Assembly (NCBI GenBank): GCA_002448715.1
Contig: DJZU01000035.1
Location: 1 to 9,154 of the forward strand
DNA from: Candidatus Neomicrothrix sp. UBA6944
Lineage (GTDB): Bacteria; Actinomycetota; Acidimicrobiia; Acidimicrobiales; Poriferisodalaceae
Reading direction: 5' to 3'
DNA length: 9,154 nucleotides
In this document: in pieces, positions 1 through 6,172 of the stretch
Layout of the letters: every line of letters begins with the position of its first letter
Position numbering within the stretch: the first letter of the stretch is position 1
The notes under the pieces: generated by a model
The model's database searches: none
What the model was told of the DNA's origin: nothing
The model's input: only the letters and a program-made list of their open reading frames with translations
Made by a program: the position numbers and the translations under genes

Positions 1-611
1 CCAAAAATGCCCGGAAGCATAAGAGGTAATCCCATCTTTGCTGCATACTCCGCGGACTCAATCGAGCTGCCCCCTCCTACCCATATTGGGAGAGGATCCT
101 GAAGTGGTCGCGGTTGGGTTGTGTAGTTATGAAACGGGGATCGGAATTCCCCCGACCAATCCAACTGTTCGTTTCGTAGTGCGTCGACCAGCAGACTTAC
201 CCGCTCTTCGTACATTGGTCGCGAAAGCTCTGGATCTTGACCAAACGCGTCATAGGTATGTTCGTACAAATTGCCGCGTCCAACCACCAGTTCTACTCGA
301 CCTCCCGAAAGAACATCCAATGTCGCGTAATCCTCGGCTAGGCGAATTGGGTCGTTATTCGCGCCCAACGCGACAGCTGTTCCGAGTCGAATTTCGGACG
401 TTCGTTCGGCAATTGCCGCCAAAACTACGGGCGGCGCAGAAACCACATAGTCACAAAAATGGTGCTCTCCTAAGGACGCACTCCAAAATCCGGCTTCTTC
501 TGCCGTCACTGCTCCCTCGACCAACATTCGATGACGGTCAGCTTGGGACATAAGTTGTCCCGTGATGGGATCCCGTAAAAGATCCCCCATTGACGCCCAT
601 CCTATTTTCAT
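1..611 (-). CDS. LLM class flavin-dependent oxidoreductase, LuxA-like (partial, 3' end outside window)
   Basis: Reading the minus strand from ATG at 611 gives 203 uninterrupted codons to the left edge, so the C-terminal part is missing. The protein opens with MKIGWASMG, the usual first beta strand of luciferase-like TIM barrels. GEHHFCDY lies at about residues 48-55, TSEIRLGTAVALG at 71-83, LAEDYATLDVLSGGR at 91-105 followed by VVGRGN, and PLPIWVGGG at 173-181. These are the hallmark blocks of the bacterial luciferase-like monooxygenase family, which oxidise a substrate with O2 and reduced flavin. An in-frame TAG at 621-623 makes ATG 611 the first ATG; there is no strong Shine-Dalgarno motif before it. 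Family membership is secure; substrate and cofactor (FMN or F420) are not determinable. The GEHHF block favours the FMN/LuxA-like branch. Confidence 0.9.
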   Translation of the reverse strand, partial: MKIGWASMGDLLRDPITGQLMSQADRHRMLVEGAVTAEEAGFWSASLGEHHFCDYVVSAPPVVLAAIAERTSEIRLGTAVALGANNDPIRLAEDYATLDVLSGGRVELVVGRGNLYEHTYDAFGQDPELSRPMYEERVSLLVDALRNEQLDWSGEFRSPFHNYTTQPRPLQDPLPIWVGGGSSIESAEYAAKMGLPLMLPGIF

Positions 612-655
612 GAGTTGCGCCTAGCCGTCCTTCGATCTCTGTTGACGCTCGCAAC

Positions 656-684
656 TTTATATCGATGCGTTCAACCGATGTAAT
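656..684 (-). promoter_or_regulatory. Candidate promoter for the left-edge LLM gene
   Basis: On the minus strand ATTACA (679-684, 4 of 6 matches to the -35 consensus) is separated by 17 bases from TATAAA (656-661). Transcription would start near 649, leaving a leader of roughly 40 bases before ATG 611. An inverted repeat AGTTGCG (613-619) / CGCAACT (650-656) brackets this leader, and its proximal arm abuts the start codon, so it could affect translation. Pattern match only. Confidence 0.3.
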
Positions 685-725
685 GCTCAGGTCTTCCTGT
701 GTGACTGACCTAGATAGCTTTGTGA

Positions 726-754
726 TTGATCGCCTTGGCGGCGGCCGATAAATC
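726..754 (+). promoter_or_regulatory. Candidate promoter for the GNAT gene
   Basis: TTGATC (726-731), a 17-base spacer, then TAAATC (749-754) resemble a sigma-70 type -35/-10 pair about 130 bases before the acetyltransferase start. The two hexamers are imperfect, so this is a weak call. The rest of 612-847 shows no convincing gene. Confidence 0.25.
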
Positions 755-847
755 TGAATAGGGAAAACCAGCCTCATCTAGCTTGGAGCAGTCTTCGGCC
801 ATCAGGAATAACCAGCAGATAAGAAGTGCGAAATAAGGGAGTAAGTC

Positions 848-877
848 ATGAAGCCTGTTGACCTTGAGGCAAACTGA
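848..877 (+). CDS. Possible nine-residue leader peptide before the GNAT gene
   Basis: AAGGGAG at 835-841 sits 6 bases before ATG 848, the best ribosome binding site in this region. That ATG opens only nine codons (MKPVDLEAN) before TGA at 875-877. The acetyltransferase ATG follows four bases later at 882, a spacing suited to translational coupling. Alternatives are chance, or a single-base sequence error or frameshift that would join this start to the downstream frame, which is open from TTG 858. Confidence 0.3.
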   Translation: MKPVDLEAN

Positions 878-881
878 ACTC

Positions 882-1406
882 ATGGACACCTGCCCGACAC
901 TCGAAACCGAACGACTGGTCCTGCGCCCCTTCCGAGATGACGACGTGGACGACTATTTCGCTGTGCTGGACGCTCCTAAGGTGAGACGGTCGCTACACCT
1001 TCCCGAGAGCTTGAACCGAAGTGATGCTTGGCAGCAGATGGCTTGGTTTCTTGGTCAGTGGGCACTTCGAGGAACCGGACATTGGGCGTTGGAGGAACGT
1101 TCCACGGGCCGGTTCCTCGGCCGTGCGGGCCTCCACCGCCCCGAACGCCCAGACTGGCCGGGCGTAGAGGTTGGTTGGGTTCTTCACCCTGACTCTTGGG
1201 GGAAGGGCTATGCCACAGAGGCCGGCGCCGAGGCCATCCGGTACGCATTCGAGGAACTAGACCTAGACCGCGTCTACTCATGCATCCTTCCCGAAAATCG
1301 CGCATCTCAGGCAGTGGCCAGGCGACTGGGTATGGATCTGCAGGAGGAACGAATCATGGCGTACTTCCCATCAGCGCCCCACGGTATCTGGTCTCGGGCT
1401 CGCTGA
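882..1406 (+). CDS. GNAT family N-acetyltransferase (RimJ/RimL type)
   Basis: A 174-residue protein, the normal length for a single GNAT domain, which transfers acetyl from acetyl-CoA to an amine. It begins with LETERLVLRPF (residues 7-17), the typical RimJ/RimL-like opening. WVLHPDSWGKGYATEA at 99-114 carries the acetyl-CoA pyrophosphate-binding Q/R-x-x-G-x-G/A equivalent (SWGKGYA). ILPENRASQAVARRLGM at about 135-151 is the conserved C-terminal block. ATG 882 is preferred because the family motif starts just after it; an in-frame TTG at 858 would add eight residues without family character. Only a weak GAGG at 866-869 precedes ATG 882. The gene is richer in GC (about 65% in three sampled lines) than the next gene (about 47%), which may mean separate ancestry. 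The acceptor substrate is unknown. Confidence 0.88.
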   Translation: MDTCPTLETERLVLRPFRDDDVDDYFAVLDAPKVRRSLHLPESLNRSDAWQQMAWFLGQWALRGTGHWALEERSTGRFLGRAGLHRPERPDWPGVEVGWVLHPDSWGKGYATEAGAEAIRYAFEELDLDRVYSCILPENRASQAVARRLGMDLQEERIMAYFPSAPHGIWSRAR

Positions 1407-1433
1407 ACTTGTCGCGCTTCGCCGTTGTTTGGG

Positions 1434-1461
1434 GTGACGCGGTATCCCACGCGCCTATACA
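1434..1461 (+). promoter_or_regulatory. Candidate promoter for the amidohydrolase gene
   Basis: GTGACG (1434-1439, 4 of 6 matches) and TATACA (1456-1461) are 16 bases apart and lie about 70 bases before ATG 1531. This would allow transcription independent of the acetyltransferase gene that ends at 1406. Pattern match only. Confidence 0.3.
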
Positions 1462-1530
1462 TTCAAATCGGAAACATGAAACCGCTTGTGTGGGTGCACC
1501 GATTGAACTCACGCTCATGGAGGCACGGAT

Positions 1531-2556
1531 ATGACACAAGACGATCCCGGGAAAGCGCATTCAGACTGGATAGCGACAGTGGTCGAAGATGTTCTGGAAC
1601 CTGAAATTCCAATTTTGGACCCCCATCACCACTTGTGGCTCGACGAAGGCCACACAGGTTGGCCATATACGCTTGAAGACTTCCACAAGGACACCGGAAG
1701 CGGCCACAACATAGTGGGGACCGTATTTCTTGAATGTCACGCCGAATATCGAAAAGACGGCCCTATCCATCTTCGACCGGTGGGAGAAACTGAGTTCATC
1801 GCCGATCTCGCTGAACAAAGCGCAGTGTCAAATGGCGCCGAAATTAAGGCGATCCAAGGCAACGCTGACGTGTCGCTAGGAGCTGCGGTTGAAGAAGTCC
1901 TTGAGGCCCATGAAAATGCCGGTCAAGGTCGCTTTCGCGGGGTGCGATACATCACAGCTCAAAATGATCACCCTCCCTTGGCTATGTCCACCAATGCAGC
2001 GATGGATGATCCGATGTATCTCGAAGGGGTCCGTCGTGTTGGAGAGTTGGGATACACCTATGACGCGATGGTCTATCACCCCCAATTACCTCAGTTCGCT
2101 GATGTAGCTCGCGCCTGCCCCGATACCCCAATTGTCTTGGACCATTTGGGTTGCGTATTAGGAACGGGCCCTTATAAGGACCGTCGAGAAGAAATTCTCG
2201 AATTTTGGAAGGCTCAAATGGCAGAAATTGCTGCTTACGACAATGTGTTTTTGAAACTAGGCGGGATAGGTATGCCGATGATGGGCTTCCGGTGGGACAA
2301 GCGTGACCGACCGGCGAGCTCTGTCGAACTAGTGGAAGCATGGAGCGATCCAATTCAATATGCGATTGAAGTTATTGGAGCAAAGCGTTGCATGTTTGAA
2401 TCCAATTTTCCCGTAGATAAACGCGGCGCGGGTTATGTACCGCTATGGAATAGTTTCAAACTCATCGCCGCTGACTGTTCGGCTGATGAGAAGCGTGACT
2501 TGTTTCACGACACAGCAGCTCGGGCCTATCAACTTCCGCTTCTCACCCATGCATAA
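1531..2556 (+). CDS. Amidohydrolase-2 / COG3618 TIM-barrel metal-dependent hydrolase
   Basis: A 341-residue protein with the expected single amidohydrolase barrel. ILDPHHHLW at residues 28-36 supplies the first-strand H-x-H metal ligands (H32, H34). FLECHAEY (66-73) is the second strand, VYHPQL places H183 and VLDHLG places H205 in the later metal-binding strands. CMFESNFPVDK (287-297) is the last-strand block; this subgroup has S-N where many relatives have S-D. Relatives include 2-pyrone-4,6-dicarboxylate hydrolase (LigI) and sugar-lactone hydrolases, so lactone or C-O/C-N hydrolysis or decarboxylation are possible. Substrate not predictable. GGAGG at 1519-1523, 7 bases before ATG 1531, fixes the start. 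It converges on the cysteine synthase gene, leaving 96 bases between the stop codons. Confidence 0.88.
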   Translation: MTQDDPGKAHSDWIATVVEDVLEPEIPILDPHHHLWLDEGHTGWPYTLEDFHKDTGSGHNIVGTVFLECHAEYRKDGPIHLRPVGETEFIADLAEQSAVSNGAEIKAIQGNADVSLGAAVEEVLEAHENAGQGRFRGVRYITAQNDHPPLAMSTNAAMDDPMYLEGVRRVGELGYTYDAMVYHPQLPQFADVARACPDTPIVLDHLGCVLGTGPYKDRREEILEFWKAQMAEIAAYDNVFLKLGGIGMPMMGFRWDKRDRPASSVELVEAWSDPIQYAIEVIGAKRCMFESNFPVDKRGAGYVPLWNSFKLIAADCSADEKRDLFHDTAARAYQLPLLTHA

Positions 2557-2571
2557 GTAAGGGCACCTCGA

Positions 2572-2585
2572 AGTCGCTAGCGACT
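2572..2585. terminator. Palindrome between convergent genes, possible bidirectional terminator
   Basis: AGTCGCTAGCGACT is a perfect 14-base palindrome 16 bases after the amidohydrolase stop. A second imperfect inverted repeat follows (GCTCG near 2598 with CGAGC near 2619, flanked by CAAGAAA and TTTCTTG). The convergent arrangement suggests termination, but neither hairpin has a clean U-tract, so the assignment is tentative. Confidence 0.3.
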
Positions 2586-2652
2586 ATGCAAGAAAAAGCT
2601 CGCTTCTTCGAGTCGCGACGAGCAAGACTTGTTTCTTGGAGTCAGATGCGCT

Positions 2653-3987
2653 TCAGCTTGATGCGATAGCAAAACCTTTTTCATCCCAGGCCTCCGTGCC
2701 TCCTGTGATGCTCCGAGCATTTCGGTAACCCAGACTGTTGAGGAACAACACCCCAGATAGTGAGAGGTTTCCGCGTTCACAGACGCTGAGTACTGGTGTG
2801 TCCCGGTCCTGTGGGAGGAAAGCTGCCAGGTCTGGCAGCTCGTCGAGCGGCATATTGATAGCTCCCGGGATATGTCGCTGGTTATGGGCGTCGGGCTCGC
2901 GGACATCAATTACAAATGGCCTTTGGGTTTGCCACAGGTCATGAGCGTCCTCAATGTCTATAGCCAGATGTGAGTTGACTCGAGCGTTCTCAACCATTGA
3001 ATCCAGGAGCTGTTCTCGTTTAGTTCCGGACGGAGGTGCTTTGCCGAGATCAGCTACGTTGCTCAGAATTGAGGATGCGTATTTGAAAATGCTGTCAGGA
3101 AAGATCACAACGACAACATTGCCGGGCTCGTCTGGTATCGCTTGCAAGGCCCCGGCTAACGCCATTCCTGAACTTGGTCCGGCCGTGAGGCTTTCTTCTT
3201 GATTGATTCGCCGACACATTTCGAAGGCAAGGTCGTTCTCGACTTCGATCAAGCCGTCGTATTCGTCTGGTGTGAAGAATTCAGTCTGGCTTAACTGGCT
3301 GAGGCTTCGGACACCGGGAACATCATGACCCGGAGGTGGGTACACGCCAATTGTGGCTACGTCTGGATTTTGCTCTTTTAGGAAACTTCCTGAACCGTTG
3401 ATTGTCCCACAAGTGCCAAGACTTGCGACGAAGTGAGTTACCTCTCCGGCAGTTTGATGCCAAACTTCTGGTCCGGTTGTTCGATAATGCGCCTCGGGGT
3501 TACTTCCGTTCGCGTACTGATTAAGCATTTCGAATTCGGGTTTATTTGCTATCTCGTTAGCCTTGGCTATGGCTCCTTCGGGTGCCCCGGGAGCTGGGCA
3601 CAACGAGTCTTCAAGCTCAACGACGTCCACTCCCGCCAGTCGTAAAACGGTTCGTTTCTCGAGCGGAATCTGATTCGATAGGGGAGTGGTCAGTGAATAG
3701 CCCTTAGCGTTAGAGACCATTGCTAGGGCGAGACCGGTGTTGCCTGATGTCGGTTCCACTAGCTTTTGCGATGAACCGATCCGCCCGGACTCCTCGGCAT
3801 CGCGCACCATGTTCCAAGCGACCCTATCTTTCACAGCGCCAAAGGGGTTATACCATTCGAGCTTCGCGTAGACCTTGGTGTGTTCAAAAGGCACTAGACG
3901 CGACAACTGAACCATGGGAGTTGGGTTGTCGACGTTCGAAAGCAGGCCAAGCACTGAGTCGTAAACGCGACGAGAAGAGTCGCTCAT
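2653..3987 (-). CDS. Cysteine synthase (PLP-dependent sulfhydrylase) fused to a C-terminal rhodanese domain
   Basis: A 444-residue fusion. Residues about 10-315 form a fold-type II PLP enzyme of the OASS/CBS family: NPFGAVKDR (47-55) holds the PLP lysine K53, EPTSGNTG (78-85) the substrate loop, SLGTCGTING (189-198) the phosphate-binding loop with Cys in place of the usual central Gly, and AGPSSGMA (269-276) the ring-nitrogen site. GHDVPGVRS at 220-228 resembles CBS-like and O-phosphoserine sulfhydrylase subgroups. Residues about 345-440 are a single rhodanese domain: VIDVREP (359-365), GAINMPL (375-381), the active-site loop CERGNLS with C403, and GYRNARSITGGTEAW (420-434). The likely reaction is cysteine formation from an activated serine, the rhodanese domain possibly handing over persulfide sulfur. 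ATG 3987 is chosen over GTG 3996 because AGAAGG lies 8 bases before ATG and abuts the GTG. Acetyl- versus phosphoserine use is unresolved. Confidence 0.9.
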   Translation of the reverse strand: MSDSSRRVYDSVLGLLSNVDNPTPMVQLSRLVPFEHTKVYAKLEWYNPFGAVKDRVAWNMVRDAEESGRIGSSQKLVEPTSGNTGLALAMVSNAKGYSLTTPLSNQIPLEKRTVLRLAGVDVVELEDSLCPAPGAPEGAIAKANEIANKPEFEMLNQYANGSNPEAHYRTTGPEVWHQTAGEVTHFVASLGTCGTINGSGSFLKEQNPDVATIGVYPPPGHDVPGVRSLSQLSQTEFFTPDEYDGLIEVENDLAFEMCRRINQEESLTAGPSSGMALAGALQAIPDEPGNVVVVIFPDSIFKYASSILSNVADLGKAPPSGTKREQLLDSMVENARVNSHLAIDIEDAHDLWQTQRPFVIDVREPDAHNQRHIPGAINMPLDELPDLAAFLPQDRDTPVLSVCERGNLSLSGVLFLNSLGYRNARSITGGTEAWDEKGFAIASS

Positions 3988-4017
3988 GTATAGCACCTTC
4001 TTTTATTTGTTCGTCCA

Positions 4018-4052
4018 GGTGAAAAAGACCTATGTGCGTGCGGTCTTTCACC
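4018..4052 (-). promoter_or_regulatory. Leader hairpin before cysteine synthase, overlapping an alternative pairing with the ribosome binding site
   Basis: In the minus-strand transcript GGTGAAAGACC (4052-4042) pairs with GGTCTTTTTCACC (4030-4018): 11 pairs, a two-base bulge and an 11-base loop. The second arm ends in CACCT, which is also complementary to AGGTG of the Shine-Dalgarno region AGAAGGTG just before ATG 3987. The two foldings are mutually exclusive, an arrangement like that of translational switches. No U-tract follows, so it is not an intrinsic terminator. No known riboswitch class was recognised. Confidence 0.4.
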
Positions 4053-4081
4053 CATTTACTGTATCCAACCTCGAAATTTGA

Positions 4082-4110
4082 ATGATAGACAATGTGCAAA
4101 AAAGATGCAC
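4082..4110 (-). promoter_or_regulatory. Candidate cysteine synthase promoter with overlapping inverted repeat
   Basis: TATCAT (minus strand, 4087-4082) is a plausible -10 element with no good -35 element upstream. In the -35 position lies the inverted repeat GTGCA-N7-TGCAC (4094-4110). A weak -35 covered by an inverted repeat is typical of activator-dependent promoters. Transcription would start near 4075, giving a leader of about 88 bases. Confidence 0.3.
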
Positions 4111-4134
4111 AAAAACAATAATTAGGGCGCACAG

Positions 4135-4159
4135 TAGATATTTATGCCTGAGATATCTA
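4135..4159. promoter_or_regulatory. LysR-type operator candidate (TAGATAT-N11-ATATCTA)
   Basis: A perfect 7-base inverted repeat with 11 bases between the arms gives the T-N11-A arrangement recognised by LysR-type regulators. It is centred about 70 bases before the inferred start of transcription of the cysteine synthase gene, close to the usual -65 recognition site. CysB, the classic regulator of cysteine biosynthesis, is a LysR protein, but no regulator gene lies in this window. Confidence 0.4.
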
Positions 4160-4204
4160 TTTTGGTAACAGATTTTTGCTCGAGAAGTAGATGATGGCTG
4201 CGAG

Positions 4205-4221
4205 GCTCACTGGTGGTGAGC
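4205..4221 (-). other. Hairpin downstream of the second LLM gene
   Basis: GCTCAC-N5-GTGAGC forms a 6-pair stem with a 5-base loop about 60 bases after the stop codon at 4280. It could end or stabilise the LLM transcript, but the bases beyond it are not U-rich, so it is not a standard intrinsic terminator. Confidence 0.25.
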
Positions 4222-4279
4222 GATGATTTGGAGTGGGAGCGCTTCGTTGAGGTCAAGTCTTATGAGCTCTGGACCGTGT

Positions 4280-5218
4280 TTAGTTAAGTAGTTCGTCGCG
4301 TCGCTGACACAACAACTCTTGGACCGCATCGTGGTCCCCAACGCAGCGGATGATTACGTGCTGAGCGCCGCCTTGGACGAACGAACGGACGAAGTCGATC
4401 ACTTGGTCGCCGTTTCCGCCCTTGCATGCTTGGTAGCTACGTAACGCGCTCGCGGGTGCCTGGTAATAGCTCTCGAGGTAGGTGTCGATAGCGTCTTCGG
4501 CTTCTTCGGCGTTATCCATGACGGACACTGTCAGATAAATCGCAGTAGTGAGTTCTGCAAGGTTGCGTCCCGCCAACGTAGCGGCGGCCCGGAAGGCCTC
4601 GTTGCGTTGAGCGAAGGTGGTCGCGTCGGGACCGATTGGAAACCATCCGTCGTGGTGTTTGGCGGTTCGTTCGATGCCCTTAGGGACAGTTGCAGCACTC
4701 CAGATAGGGGGACCGCCATCTCGGTAAGGGATGGGTGCCAGCACTCCCGCCTCAACAGACCAACGACCCCCCCAATCAACAGGTTGACCGCTCCACAAAG
4801 CGCGGCATAGTCGGATTCCTTCCATGTAGCGTCCTACCCGCCCCTCAAAAGGGACCCCTGCTGCAGCGAACTCTCTGCGCACCGCGGGGGTATCGGGAGC
4901 AATGCCGGCACCAACGATCAACCTACCTTCGGCAAGTTGATCTACGGTCGCAAGTTGCTGAGCTAAAACCACGGGGTTGCGAAGCGCTGGAAGTAAGACT
5001 GCTGTGCCCACCTCTATCCCGGGTATAGCCCCAGCAACCCCAGCCAGGAGTGTGATTGGGTCATGCCGTGGTCGAGCTAGCAGCGAGTCACCCGCCCAAA
5101 TCGAGTCAAAGCCTTGATCCACAGCTTTTTTTGCAGCCTCGATCATCGGTCGAACTGAAGGACTCTCCTGCATGATTTTCTCTCGTGTGGGCAGAAGGTA
5201 TCCGAGCTTCAAAGTCAT
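4280..5218 (-). CDS. LLM class flavin-dependent oxidoreductase
   Basis: A 312-residue complete LLM protein. LKLGYLLPTRE (residues 3-13) is the first strand; GFDSIWAGDSLL (36-47), AVLLPALRNPVVLAQQLATVDQL spanning 73-95 and EGRLIVGAGIAP (97-108) are the family blocks; RVGRYMEGIRLCRALWSG (127-144) is the conserved helix and PPIWSAA (170-176) the late strand. These point to a flavin-dependent monooxygenase or F420-dependent dehydrogenase; WAGDSL in the third block is common in actinobacterial members. The start is ATG 5218, right after the divergent intergenic region; only a weak GGA lies upstream. It is transcribed away from the TauD-like gene, 100 bases apart, so the two may share control. The substrate is unknown. 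It differs clearly from the LLMs at 1-611 and 6918-7805, so this is not a recent tandem duplication. Confidence 0.9.
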   Translation of the reverse strand: MTLKLGYLLPTREKIMQESPSVRPMIEAAKKAVDQGFDSIWAGDSLLARPRHDPITLLAGVAGAIPGIEVGTAVLLPALRNPVVLAQQLATVDQLAEGRLIVGAGIAPDTPAVRREFAAAGVPFEGRVGRYMEGIRLCRALWSGQPVDWGGRWSVEAGVLAPIPYRDGGPPIWSAATVPKGIERTAKHHDGWFPIGPDATTFAQRNEAFRAAATLAGRNLAELTTAIYLTVSVMDNAEEAEDAIDTYLESYYQAPASALRSYQACKGGNGDQVIDFVRSFVQGGAQHVIIRCVGDHDAVQELLCQRRDELLN

Positions 5219-5253
5219 GATGTGATTGTTCCAGATAGAAATAACCTACGCAG

Positions 5254-5286
5254 CCTGCCTTCATCGCCTCCCTGCCTTAGAGGATG
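5254..5286. promoter_or_regulatory. Direct and inverted repeat in the divergent LLM / dioxygenase intergenic region
   Basis: CCTGCCTT occurs at 5254-5261 and again at 5271-5278. An imperfect inverted repeat (CATC-GC-CTC at 5262-5270 with GAGGATG at 5280-5286) overlaps the second copy. Repeats in a 100-base divergent promoter region are candidate operator sites shared by both genes. No promoter hexamers could be assigned with confidence here. Confidence 0.3.
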
Positions 5287-5318
5287 GTGCATAGTCGTTG
5301 ACCGTTTAGGATCGACAC

Positions 5319-6161
5319 ATGGAAATCGAACCCATCACCCCCCAACTCGGCGCTCAAATCCGAGGATTCGATCTAGGGGACTTGGCAAATGGTCGAGCAG
5401 AAGAACTTAACGACATGTTTTACCAATATCGGGTGTTGGCTTTTCGCGATCAAGAACTCAACCGAGACACCCACAAAGCCGTTGGTCGCGTCTTCGGTCA
5501 GCTACATGTGCATCCATCTAAGAAAGCGTTTGGGATGAAAGGTGACCCCGAGATCTTCAAGGTTCGAGCGGAAGCTGACACATTGAGAGTCAACGGTGGA
5601 CGCTGGCACATGGATGTCTCGTGTGAAGAAAATCCGCCGGCAGGTTCAATTCTTCGGTTGCTCGAACTTCCACCATATGGTGGCGACACTGTGTTTTGTG
5701 ACATGACTCGAGCCTTTGAAACACTTTCCCTTCCGATCCAACGAATGTTGTTAGAACTGGAAGCCTGCCATGATGGTGAAAGAGACTTACGGTGGTATGG
5801 GGTGACCCCCGACCCAGGTCAAACGTATCCTTCCTGGAAACACCCGGTTGTTGTCAGTCATCCGGTGACTCATAAACCGGTGCTGTTCGTTAACGAAGGT
5901 TTCACTGAGGAAATCGTCGATATGTCCTACGACGAGAGCCGCTCGATTCTTGACATGTTGTTTGCTCACATCGCTAGAACTCCAGGGTTGCAGTGTCGAG
6001 TGACATGGGAGCCGGGGACCGTGGTTATGTGGGATAACCGAGCTGTTCAACATTTCGCGGTGCATGACTACGCGCCACATGAACGACTAGGTGAACGGGT
6101 GTCCATCGTCGGGCAAGGAGCTCCTGTCTCCTGGAGGTCAGAGCACTCAAGCGTCAATTAA
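5319..6161 (+). CDS. TauD/TfdA family 2-oxoglutarate-dependent dioxygenase
   Basis: A 280-residue protein, the usual size for the family. These enzymes hydroxylate a substrate with O2, Fe(II) and 2-oxoglutarate, often causing release of sulfite or a phenol. The opening GAQIRGFDLGD (residues 11-21) is typical. RWHMDVS (95-101) supplies the iron ligands H97 and D99; MWDNRAVQHFAVHDY (237-251) supplies the distal ligand H245. R260 in GERVSIVG lies 15 residues beyond H245, as does the 2-oxoglutarate-binding arginine in TauD. The catalytic set is therefore complete. AGGA at 5308-5311, seven bases before ATG 5319, supports the start. It is divergent from an LLM gene. Substrate could be a sulfonate, aryloxyalkanoate or another carboxylate; the family is too broad to name one. 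Confidence 0.92.
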   Translation: MEIEPITPQLGAQIRGFDLGDLANGRAEELNDMFYQYRVLAFRDQELNRDTHKAVGRVFGQLHVHPSKKAFGMKGDPEIFKVRAEADTLRVNGGRWHMDVSCEENPPAGSILRLLELPPYGGDTVFCDMTRAFETLSLPIQRMLLELEACHDGERDLRWYGVTPDPGQTYPSWKHPVVVSHPVTHKPVLFVNEGFTEEIVDMSYDESRSILDMLFAHIARTPGLQCRVTWEPGTVVMWDNRAVQHFAVHDYAPHERLGERVSIVGQGAPVSWRSEHSSVN

Positions 6162-6172
6162 CAACGGAGCTC

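Noticed and set aside
38..553. 171-codon plus-strand open frame
   Set aside because: It lies entirely antisense to the LLM gene at 1-611, which carries clear family motifs; the plus-strand translation has no recognisable domain and is Pro/Arg/Leu-rich, as shadow frames are.
538..777. 79-codon minus-strand frame running into the left LLM gene
   Set aside because: Out of frame with the LLM, no family character and no good ribosome binding site; its last third overlaps the LLM start in a different frame.
1196..1534. 112-codon plus-strand frame across the end of the GNAT gene
   Set aside because: Shadow of the GNAT frame: arginine/glycine-rich, no family motif, and it runs into the intergenic region and the amidohydrolase start.
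3884..4132. 82-codon minus-strand frame overlapping the cysteine synthase start, with Cys-Phe-Cys near its beginning (possible cysteine-sensing leader)
   Set aside because: No Shine-Dalgarno motif before its GTG, and the Cys codons lie at or upstream of the likely promoter, so they would not be transcribed; its second half overlaps the enzyme gene in another frame.
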